Positions 1 through 6,251 of a DNA stretch of 6,251 nucleotides are shown piece by piece. Position numbers and translations under genes: made by a program. The stretch's first letter is position 1; each line of letters opens with the position of its first letter. Below the pieces are notes generated by a model. The model was given only the letters and a program-made list of their open reading frames with translations, made no database searches and was not told the DNA's origin. Source of the stretch: Bacteroidaceae bacterium (GTDB lineage Bacteria > Bacteroidota > Bacteroidia > Bacteroidales > Bacteroidaceae); NCBI GenBank assembly GCA_016284115.1, contig JAEEOD010000139.1:1-6251 (forward strand), read 5' to 3'.

Positions 1-2033
1 ATTTGATAGTTCAATGTATCTGTGTCAGTTACATCACCCAATGTCAACTCATCTGTTTTACCAACAACAGGAATCCATACTTTCATTGCTGACTTTCCGC
101 GGTTATTCCATGCGTAATAGGGTATCATTCGGATGATGGTAGGCTGTTGTTTTGGTTTTCCGGTCTCGCTGTCATAAACGTATTTCTTTCCATGAATATT
201 AAGACGGACAATACCATTCAGTATGGCATCATTTTCGGTTTCCACATCCGAGAGACCGGGGGCGAACATGCTGGACAATTGACTCAAGTTATCAACCTCT
301 TCTGCGCAATAGACGATAGGACCGCGCTCGTAGGCTAATTTGTTCTTGTCCTCTGTGATGCTTTCATGGCCTTTTACCTTGTTTATTGTCATGGGGAAAT
401 CCACCCGGATATTATCACCGTCATGCCATTGACGATGAATAGCGACGTATCCTTTAAATGTGGGTGTGGCATCTATTTCTTCACCATTTACATAAATACT
501 TGTTGTTGAAGTGCTGTTTTGCGTATATTTATATAGGGAAGATGGGACTGCCTCACCTTTTGCCCATCCTGGAACACGTATTAATAATGTGTAGGAAAGA
601 GACGCTGTTTTCTCTATGGTTATATCTACAACACCATCCCATGGATAGTCTGTGTGCTGTGATATGATCACTTTGTTATCTCCCATGGGGATTTCTGCTG
701 TTCCTTCTGCAAATAGATTCACATATAGACTGTCATTTTTAGTGGCATAGAAATAGCCTGGAATGGTGGGAATGAATCGGATGATACTGCTGGGACAGCA
801 GGCGCAGTCGAACCATGGACTCCTTTCTACATCGCCTTTCGATTCAAGTCTGTTCGGATAAAAATAGGTTGTGCCGTCCAAACCGGTGCTTGAAAGTACA
901 TTATTATATAAGGAGCGTTCTAATATATCAATATATTTGCTTTCTTCATGTATTTTGAACAAACGCCAATTCCACATTACGTTGGCAATCGCAGCACATG
1001 ATTCACAATAAGCGGTCTCATTCGGAAGATCGTAGTTTTTGCTGAATCCCTCATTTTCTCCTTTAGAACCGATACCACCTGTGATATATAGTTTCTGACC
1101 CACTACATTTTCCCAGATTTTATCAACTGACTGGAGATATGATTGATTGTGCATCATAGCAGCGATGTCCGCCATGCCACAATACAGATAGGCGGCACGG
1201 ACTGCATGACCAACGGCTTCAGATTGTTCAGTCACAGGTTTGTGATCTTGGCTGTAGTCGTGGTGCATCACCCCTTTTCCCCTCAGTTCAATCAGATAGT
1301 TCGAGAGTTTAAGATAATCATCGTTTTGCGTTAACAAATATAACCTTATTAATGACATTTCAATCAGCTCATGTCCGGGTTCATGATTCGAGCCTCCTTT
1401 TAAATAGTAATCCACAAGCAGGTTGGCGTTTTTAATGGCTACATCTAATAAGGTGCGTTGGCCTGTTGACTGATAATGGGCTATGGCGGCATCATACAAA
1501 TGACCCAGTGTGAAGGTTTCATGGCTGTTCTGGGGCTCGGTCTCAAACTTGCCGCTTCCAAGCCAGCTGTGAAGCTGACCAGGCTTTCCGGCTGTCCATG
1601 CCGTCAGAATATAACCGTCGTCCTCCTGGGCTGCAACAACATAGCTTATTAGTTCATCCATTTGTTTCTCAATAGTCGCACTGGGATTAGTTTGATAATG
1701 GTATGCTAATGCTTCGATGCACTTATATACATCCGCATCGTCGAATGTAAAACTGGTATTGAAATAGCCCGACATCAGACCGCCTGCCTTTTTGAAGTTG
1801 TCTATCCGTCCGTGATTGTAACATTTTTCAATAAAGTCCGGAACCGAAACGGTGTTGTTTAAGGTGATACGTGAAGCCCAGAGAGCATCTGTCAGCTGCA
1901 CAGAGGAGAAAGGAACCTCTTTCACGGAGTAATCAGGGGATCCCTGCTCTTGTGAGTGAACATCAATAGCTGTAAAGAACAGAACAACCATTACACAAAT
2001 AAAACTGAATATGTCAACACAGTGCTGTTTCAT
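1..2033 (-). CDS. GH127 (DUF1680) beta-L-arabinofuranosidase-like secreted enzyme, 3' end cut by window
   Basis: My own translation of the minus strand from ATG at 2033 stays open to base 1 (677 full codons), so the C-terminus is missing. Residues 1-27 form a signal peptide (hydrophobic core FICVMVVLFF, cleavage after VHS) without a lipobox, suggesting periplasmic or secreted location. The rest matches GH127, a family of zinc-thiolate retaining enzymes releasing beta-L-arabinofuranose. Aligned by eye to HypBA1 of Bifidobacterium longum, Glu328 (GENEGF) corresponds to acid/base Glu322. Glu344 and Cys346 (CESC) correspond to zinc ligands Glu338 and Cys340. Cys412 and Cys413 (CACC) correspond to nucleophile Cys417 and ligand Cys418. 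His276 (VGHAVRA) sits 52 residues before the acid/base, as His270 does in HypBA1. The beta-rich C-terminal part includes YERGPIVYC (about 575) and IPYYAWNNRGKSAMKVWIP (about 638-656), the usual end of the DUF1680 region, so the catalytic module appears complete. The start overlaps the GH43 stop. Family is confident; exact substrate is inferred. Confidence 0.93.
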   Translation of the reverse strand, partial: MKQHCVDIFSFICVMVVLFFTAIDVHSQEQGSPDYSVKEVPFSSVQLTDALWASRITLNNTVSVPDFIEKCYNHGRIDNFKKAGGLMSGYFNTSFTFDDADVYKCIEALAYHYQTNPSATIEKQMDELISYVVAAQEDDGYILTAWTAGKPGQLHSWLGSGKFETEPQNSHETFTLGHLYDAAIAHYQSTGQRTLLDVAIKNANLLVDYYLKGGSNHEPGHELIEMSLIRLYLLTQNDDYLKLSNYLIELRGKGVMHHDYSQDHKPVTEQSEAVGHAVRAAYLYCGMADIAAMMHNQSYLQSVDKIWENVVGQKLYITGGIGSKGENEGFSKNYDLPNETAYCESCAAIANVMWNWRLFKIHEESKYIDILERSLYNNVLSSTGLDGTTYFYPNRLESKGDVERSPWFDCACCPSSIIRFIPTIPGYFYATKNDSLYVNLFAEGTAEIPMGDNKVIISQHTDYPWDGVVDITIEKTASLSYTLLIRVPGWAKGEAVPSSLYKYTQNSTSTTSIYVNGEEIDATPTFKGYVAIHRQWHDGDNIRVDFPMTINKVKGHESITEDKNKLAYERGPIVYCAEEVDNLSQLSSMFAPGLSDVETENDAILNGIVRLNIHGKKYVYDSETGKPKQQPTIIRMIPYYAWNNRGKSAMKVWIPVVGKTDELTLGDVTDTDTLNYQ
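2030..2033 (-). other. ATGA stop/start overlap coupling GH43 to GH127
   Basis: On the minus strand the bases at 2033-2030 read ATGA: the GH127 start codon ATG (2033-2031) overlaps the GH43 stop TGA (2032-2030). The preceding bases are A-rich (CTTAAAAA) with only a weak purine run further up, so ribosome handover from GH43 is the likely route of initiation. The overlap also supports this ATG as the true start, since a signal peptide follows at once. Confidence 0.85.
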
Positions 2034-3730
2034 TTTTTAAGGTACTTCTTGTGGTTTTTGATTATCAATCCTTTATATGTGTTGTTAACTTGCTGACCAG
2101 ATAAATTATACATCATCTCTTCTTTTATAATGTCATCCGGTTGAACAACTTCACTGATATCATCAACAATGCCGCCTGAAGAAAAAGCATTTGGGTCGGA
2201 GGGTAGCAGATAGGTGTCGTTTACACTGTCGTAAAACATCACTGTATTATCCTCATTCCGGAGAACTGGATGAAATGAATGTTTTAATGCACTGCCTGTA
2301 TAGATATTGAGGTAATATATCCTGCCGATTAATGGATAATCCTCTAAACCGCTAAAAAGTGTCAGACGTTGGGTCGTGTTGCTGAACTGATTGATTGTAA
2401 TATCGTGTTTTTTGTTGTCTATCGTGATGCCACTCTTGTCTGCAGTAACTGTATATCTGACATTATACATCAGAGGATATACATCTTCATTTGCATAACC
2501 GCCTACATAATAACCAAAAGCGCTGCCTTGCTGATTCTGATATAATGAAATGCCATCTAAATAGGTCTTGCGGCCGGAAAAAACTGCACGGCCATTACCC
2601 AGTGTTGTCTTGTTCTCTGCATCATGGTCATAAAACATACACTCAAGCTCGACAGATGTCAAAGCATTGGGTATATATCCTGTGTCATATAAAAAAGTGT
2701 AATTCAGGCTCTTACCTTTATATTCCACATATTCTAATTTTGAGTATGTGTATTCCTTTTCTCCAAATATAGGACGAAACCAGCTGTTCGACGGTTTATC
2801 GGTGATGATATATGGCCAACCCTTATCATCCCACATCACCTGGTCAAGATATACACAACGGCCAGCATCTGGATCTGACACTTGATAACCATGATACAAT
2901 ATCCAAGTCTGACCAAGATCATCTTCTACTATCTCTGAGCAATGACCCGGTCCTTTAGTCTCATCACTTGCATGGAGCAGGTCAGAAAAGTTGTTGGACA
3001 AGGCGGAATTACCGTTCTTATCTATATATGGACCTAATAGACTACGTGAACGGGCTACGACTAAACGGTAGGTGGAGTTAAGGCCGTCACAACAAGAGCC
3101 GGCTGAGCCGATAAGATAATAATAACCGTTATGCTTGTATATATATGTCCCCTCTGTCAGAGTACCGGCTATCTGTTTCTTTTCTGCACCTTCTTTGAGA
3201 GAAAGACCGTCATCGCTAAGCTCTATGGCATAGATTCCATAAAACGACCCCCAGAAAAGGTATTTTTTGCCGTCTTCCTCTTCGTAGTAGAAAGGATCTA
3301 TGGAGTTTTTCACTCCGATTTCTGTGGAATTAAAGAGTTTTCCTCTATCTGTGAAACCGCCTGTCGGAGAATGAGACACACCAATTCCAATCCCGCATGT
3401 CGTCACTCCTCCCCATGTGGACATGGAATAATACATCACATATCTCCCTTTGATGTAATTGATATCGGGAGCCCAGATACCGCCGTTTTCAACAAATGTC
3501 GGATGTGATTCGTTTGAAAAGGCATTGCCTATTCGGGTCCAGGTCACTAAATCCTCACTTCTGTAGATAGGCACATATCCACCTGTATGGTACAGATAGA
3601 AATAATTACCTCTTTTTATAATTGTAGGATCTGGACCGCTTACAGAAATGACTGGATTATTATACAAATGCTGTGCATCTGCTAATAACTGAAATAATAA
3701 TAGAATGGCTATGTTAATTATCTTTTTCAT
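2030..3730 (-). CDS. Secreted GH43 arabinanase/arabinofuranosidase-like enzyme with lectin-like module and C-terminal tail
   Basis: Complete 566-residue protein. Residues 1-19 are a signal peptide (core IINIAILLLFQLL, cleavage after ADA) with no lipoprotein cysteine. Residues about 22-325 form a five-bladed GH43 inverting glycosidase. Asp34 (GPDPTI) is the expected general base, Asp145 (NSIDPF) the pKa modulator and Glu193 (TEGTYIYK) the general acid. GPGH (260-263) and LYHGY (278-282) match the conserved central-histidine region. The stretch SCCDGLNSTYRLVVARSRS (212-230) closely resembles the CC-x-G-x-x-STY...GRS signature of GH43 endo-arabinanases, so alpha-L-arabinan or another arabinofuranoside is the favoured substrate; the subfamily was not determined. 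Residues about 332-520 look like a LamG/concanavalin-type module ending in GRIYYLNIY...MFYDSVNDTYLLP...FSSGG. Residues 539-566 form a Bacteroidetes-type C-terminal tail. This is the first gene after a promoter-like element and is followed by GH127 with a 4-base overlap. No clear Shine-Dalgarno is present, as is usual in Bacteroidetes. Confidence 0.93.
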   Translation of the reverse strand: MKKIINIAILLLFQLLADAQHLYNNPVISVSGPDPTIIKRGNYFYLYHTGGYVPIYRSEDLVTWTRIGNAFSNESHPTFVENGGIWAPDINYIKGRYVMYYSMSTWGGVTTCGIGIGVSHSPTGGFTDRGKLFNSTEIGVKNSIDPFYYEEEDGKKYLFWGSFYGIYAIELSDDGLSLKEGAEKKQIAGTLTEGTYIYKHNGYYYLIGSAGSCCDGLNSTYRLVVARSRSLLGPYIDKNGNSALSNNFSDLLHASDETKGPGHCSEIVEDDLGQTWILYHGYQVSDPDAGRCVYLDQVMWDDKGWPYIITDKPSNSWFRPIFGEKEYTYSKLEYVEYKGKSLNYTFLYDTGYIPNALTSVELECMFYDHDAENKTTLGNGRAVFSGRKTYLDGISLYQNQQGSAFGYYVGGYANEDVYPLMYNVRYTVTADKSGITIDNKKHDITINQFSNTTQRLTLFSGLEDYPLIGRIYYLNIYTGSALKHSFHPVLRNEDNTVMFYDSVNDTYLLPSDPNAFSSGGIVDDISEVVQPDDIIKEEMMYNLSGQQVNNTYKGLIIKNHKKYLKK

Positions 3731-3753
3731 GTCTGATTTATTACGTGTTTTTG

Positions 3754-3819
3754 TTTGATATGCAAAATTACATTTAATATGAAGATAAAATTATGTGAAA
3801 TTTGCCATATAATATCAAA
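3754..3819. repeat. 8-bp inverted repeat flanking the GH43 promoter region
   Basis: tttgatat at 3754-3761 recurs as its reverse complement atatcaaa at 3812-3819, one copy just downstream of the proposed -7 element and one about 45 bp upstream of it. The placement would suit a regulator site or DNA looping, but the sequence is very AT-rich and an 8-bp match in such DNA can arise by chance. Confidence 0.3.
3763..3770 (-). promoter_or_regulatory. Bacteroidetes-type -7 promoter element for the GH43-GH127 operon
   Basis: The minus strand reads TAATTTTG at 3770-3763, an exact match to the Bacteroidetes sigma-ABfr -7 consensus TAnnTTTG. Transcription would start near 3757-3752, giving a leader of roughly 25 bases before the GH43 ATG at 3730. 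No TTG is found at the expected -33 spacing, only a T-run near 3790-3787. That fits a promoter relying on an activator such as the upstream HTCS (inference). A weaker alternative pairs TTTG at 3819-3816 with TAATTTTA at 3793-3786. Confidence 0.55.
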
Positions 3820-3820
3820 T

Positions 3821-3891
3821 ATCTGACAAAATCATTAAAACGCTCTGAAGATTTGTGTTTTTTTAGATCTTCAGAGCGTTTTTTGTCAGAT
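3821..3891. repeat. Extended interrupted palindrome spanning the regulator stop codon and terminator
   Basis: Outside the terminator stem, atctgacaaaa at 3821-3831 is the exact reverse complement of ttttgtcagat at 3881-3891. The right arm is therefore a continuous 25 bases (3867-3891), while the left arm is split by about seven extra bases (tcattaa) between the outer 11-bp and inner 14-bp blocks. The outer right arm includes the last codon (ATC) and stop (TGA) of the HTCS gene. It may simply be an enlarged terminator, or the scar of an inverted duplication. Confidence 0.75.
3837..3882 (-). terminator. Strong hairpin terminator after the HTCS gene
   Basis: aaaacgctctgaagat (3837-3852) and atcttcagagcgtttt (3867-3882) form a perfect 16-bp stem with a 14-base loop. 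The stem starts 3 bases after the HTCS stop codon at 3886. On the minus-strand transcript it is followed by UUUUAAUGAU, a short U tract. On the plus strand it would be followed by six T's, so it could work in both directions, though no plus-strand gene is seen here. It separates the regulator transcript from the GH43-GH127 operon. Confidence 0.85.
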
Positions 3892-6251
3892 TCTTTTGTT
3901 CTTTGCTGCTACTTTTGCAGGACTTATCCCAAATTGTTTGGTGAAGCATGCTGTAAAATATGAAACGGAGGAGAATCCGGTCATTTCGGCTATTCTTTTT
4001 ATTGGTATCGTTCCATCCAATAGTTCTGTGGCTTTCTTTAACTTGCAATACCGTATGAATTCGTTCGGCGTAAGTGATGTCAAGCCCTTGATTTTGCGGT
4101 AAAAAGAACGGTAACTCATATATACATGTTCTGCCAGCATCTCAACTGTGATGTCTGTATCGGGTATCAAGGAATAAACATAATCAGACAGTTCTTTGAG
4201 GAATTCATTGTCCATCTCGTTTTTTGAAACGATTTCAGTTTTGGCAAATGGGGACCTCACGTAGGCGGAACACAGAAGTTTTCTGTTTTCCAACAGGTTT
4301 TCTATCTGAGCGAGAAGCTCTGCTACATGAAACGGCTTTTCAATATATGCATCCGATTTGGAGTTTAAGGCTTCTATATGGTCATTAAGAGATACTTTCG
4401 CTGTCAGCATCACTATGGGGATATGACAAAAACGTATATCGGCTTTTACTTTCTGACATAGTTCGATACCGTTCATTATTGGCATCATAATATCTGTAAT
4501 AATCAGAGAGACGTTTTCTTGCTCAAGTATATCAAATGCTGTTTGTCCGTTGTCTGCCTGATAAACAATATATTTTTCTGACAATTCCTCTGACACAAAC
4601 TGACGAAGGTCTGATTCATCATCAACTAAAAGGATGGAATACGCTAAATCTGAAACAGAAAATGAGTCTGGACTGTTTGAACTGGAATAATCTGACGCTT
4701 CTTTCTCCTGTTCTGTTGATTTCTCTTTGTGAAGGCTGAACACGAATGAGTTCAATTCGTGTGACTCGTCATAATAAAAGGAGGCATTTTGGAGCTCTGC
4801 CATTTTCTTGGCAAGCGACAACCCCAGCCCGGTACCGTTTATCGTTGTGTTAACACCGCCTCTGTAAAGCTGCTGAAAGGGTTTGAATACAGTTTTCAGT
4901 TCATCATGAGAAATATGCTGGCCGTCATTATTTACACGGATTTCAACTTCACTTTCGGTCGATGAAACGATTATCTCTACTTTACTGTCGCAATATTTCG
5001 TTGCGTTGCTTAACATGTTGTTCACTATCTTGGTTACGGCTTCTGGATCTGCCATCACATGACAGTCGTCTTCACATTGACGGATTGAATAAATCAGATT
5101 CCTTTCCTCTGCAATAGGGGTAAACAAGGCGAAGAGATTGTTTACTATCGGTTTGATGTCTGTCAGACGCATATCCATTAGATAGGAAGACACTTCCATT
5201 TTCCTGAAATCAAGCAGTTGGTTCACCAGATTATGAAGACGGTTGGTGTTTTTGTCCAATAAATCAACCGTTTCTGTCATATCATCTTTTTGCAATGAAT
5301 GAACCAGTTGCTTTTTCATTCTTTCAATACTTCCCATCATTAAGGTTAATGGGGTGCGGATTTCGTGGGTGATATCTGTAAAGAATTTGATTTTGTCGTT
5401 GAGCAGTTCTTTGTTCATCTCATTACGCATCTTCTCAATTCGCCGATGTCGTTGCACTGTTATTTTCTTGCGATAGGATATGATTCCTAAGATAATAGCG
5501 GTAAGAATCAGAATGCTATAAATGACGATTGCCAATGGTGAACGCAATGGGGGATAGGGAATTTTGATCTCTAATGTGGAGAAGTCGTGTTTGTCGGATT
5601 GCCACAAACCGTTCACTGTCGAGGCTTCCACTTTCAGCTGATAGCTGCCAGGGCTTAAATTGTTGTATTTGATATTGGGAGCTCCTTGAACCACTATCCA
5701 GTCTTTATTTACTCCTTCCAATTTGTAACGGTACCATAGATCTTGAATGGAGGAATAATGAGGAACGGCACAGTTAACGCTAAATGATGACTCATCTGAA
5801 ATAAAGTCAGAAAAATACACTTTGAAGGATTTTTTCAGTTTTTGGAGTTTGGATGGTTCAAAAGTGACAAGGCCTTTGAAGGTGCCTAAGTAGATGTCGC
5901 CATTTTGCATCATATAACCGGCATTGATATTAAACTGGTCAGTTGGGATGGAGTTGTGGACACCATATCTGATCTCCTCACCTGTCTCGAGATTATAACA
6001 GAATAGGCCATTGGAGGTGGATATCCAAAGATTACTATTCCTGTCCTCAATGATTTTACATACGGCAATATTATTACCATTCACATTGATGCCCTTTTGT
6101 TCCATCGACTTGCCTTTACGGTCGTAGAGAAACAGACCGTGGGTGTTGGTGCCCACCCAGAAGTTGCCTTTTGTATCTTCAAATACAGTGGTTACATCGT
6201 CCCAAGTGGTTTTTTCTTTTATGGCTATATAGGAAGTTCCTTGTCGTTTTA
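3886..6251 (-). CDS. Hybrid two-component system sensor/regulator (HTCS), AraC-type output, 5' end cut by window
   Basis: The reading frame is open through the right edge, so this is the C-terminal portion (787 residues visible; full HTCS proteins are usually about 1,300-1,400). Numbering here starts at the GTG at 6156, which is an internal valine and not the true start. Upstream and up to residue about 100 are two-component propeller repeats (FEDTKGNFWVGT; IIEDRNSNLWIST; MMQNGDIYLGT). A Y_Y_Y domain follows (about 130-197), then one membrane helix (about 206-228). The kinase has His264 in THEIRTPLTL, N-box Asn384, DG at 411-412 and GTGLGLSLAK at 441-450. The receiver (about 507-620) has the acidic pair Asp512/Asp513, phospho-acceptor Asp555 (ITDIMMP), Thr586 and Lys607. 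The AraC-type domain (about 668-750) has two helix-turn-helices. All phosphorelay residues are present. The family senses periplasmic oligosaccharides and activates nearby polysaccharide-utilisation genes; here GH43-GH127 are the obvious targets (inference). Confidence 0.96.
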   Translation of the reverse strand, partial: KRQGTSYIAIKEKTTWDDVTTVFEDTKGNFWVGTNTHGLFLYDRKGKSMEQKGINVNGNNIAVCKIIEDRNSNLWISTSNGLFCYNLETGEEIRYGVHNSIPTDQFNINAGYMMQNGDIYLGTFKGLVTFEPSKLQKLKKSFKVYFSDFISDESSFSVNCAVPHYSSIQDLWYRYKLEGVNKDWIVVQGAPNIKYNNLSPGSYQLKVEASTVNGLWQSDKHDFSTLEIKIPYPPLRSPLAIVIYSILILTAIILGIISYRKKITVQRHRRIEKMRNEMNKELLNDKIKFFTDITHEIRTPLTLMMGSIERMKKQLVHSLQKDDMTETVDLLDKNTNRLHNLVNQLLDFRKMEVSSYLMDMRLTDIKPIVNNLFALFTPIAEERNLIYSIRQCEDDCHVMADPEAVTKIVNNMLSNATKYCDSKVEIIVSSTESEVEIRVNNDGQHISHDELKTVFKPFQQLYRGGVNTTINGTGLGLSLAKKMAELQNASFYYDESHELNSFVFSLHKEKSTEQEKEASDYSSSNSPDSFSVSDLAYSILLVDDESDLRQFVSEELSEKYIVYQADNGQTAFDILEQENVSLIITDIMMPIMNGIELCQKVKADIRFCHIPIVMLTAKVSLNDHIEALNSKSDAYIEKPFHVAELLAQIENLLENRKLLCSAYVRSPFAKTEIVSKNEMDNEFLKELSDYVYSLIPDTDITVEMLAEHVYMSYRSFYRKIKGLTSLTPNEFIRYCKLKKATELLDGTIPIKRIAEMTGFSSVSYFTACFTKQFGISPAKVAAKNKRI

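Noticed and set aside
147..1334. Several short plus-strand frames (147-338, 458-667, 1143-1334)
   Set aside because: All are antisense to the GH127 coding sequence, which has clear family motifs over the same stretch.
3131..3508. 125-codon plus-strand open frame opposite the GH43 gene
   Set aside because: It lies wholly antisense to the conserved GH43 catalytic domain and its translation is cysteine-rich with no recognisable domain; it is a shadow frame.
3837..3882. Hairpin as an attachment site, CRISPR unit or riboswitch
   Set aside because: It is a single simple stem-loop with a T-rich flank right after a stop codon. There are no repeated units, no integrase gene and no conserved riboswitch pattern visible.
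3863..4048. 61-codon minus-strand frame overlapping the end of the HTCS gene
   Set aside because: It is out of frame with the well-conserved AraC helix-turn-helix coding sequence and ends inside the terminator; its sequence is only a frame shift of the real gene.
6154..6156. GTG at 6156 as the start of the HTCS gene
   Set aside because: The frame stays open to the window edge and the residues just upstream (WDDVTTVFEDTKGNFWVGT) are a propeller repeat, so this GTG is an internal valine.
1..6251. A wholly new defence, mobile or biosynthetic system
   Set aside because: Every long coding region belongs to a recognisable family (HTCS, GH43, GH127) in an arrangement expected of Bacteroidetes glycan-utilisation loci.

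Overview
The window looks like part of a carbohydrate-utilisation locus from a Bacteroidales bacterium (Prevotella/Segatella or Bacteroides type). Three features point there: a one-protein hybrid two-component regulator with a periplasmic propeller sensor and an AraC-type output domain; a Bacteroidetes-style -7 promoter element (TAnnTTTG) and A-rich start regions without a clear Shine-Dalgarno; and a glycosidase ending in a 'YNLSGQ-V...KGL-I-N-KK' tail typical of Prevotella and relatives. All genes lie on the minus strand, so the locus reads from right to left.

Layout in transcription order. (1) 6251-3886: the C-terminal part of a hybrid two-component system (HTCS) regulator, whose 5' end lies outside the window. 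It carries the last propeller repeats, a Y_Y_Y domain, one membrane segment, a histidine kinase, a receiver and an AraC-type DNA-binding domain. (2) 3885-3731: a 155-bp intergenic region with a strong hairpin directly after the regulator's stop codon, followed by a promoter-like element for the next gene. (3) 3730-2030: a complete secreted GH43 glycosidase with an endo-arabinanase-like catalytic domain, a lectin-like (LamG/concanavalin-type) module and a short C-terminal sorting-like tail. (4) 2033-1: a GH127 (DUF1680) beta-L-arabinofuranosidase-like enzyme with a signal peptide. Its start codon overlaps the GH43 stop in an ATGA, and its 3' end runs off the window.

Working model (inference): the HTCS senses a released oligosaccharide in the periplasm and activates the GH43-GH127 transcription unit. 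The two enzymes would together dismantle an L-arabinofuranose-containing glycan such as pectic arabinan, arabinogalactan or hydroxyproline-linked plant arabinosides. No SusC/SusD pair, transporter, RNA gene, mobile element or CRISPR array is visible here. I see no wholly new system. The most unusual points are the lectin-like module and tail on the GH43 enzyme and the extended interrupted palindrome between the regulator and its probable target operon.
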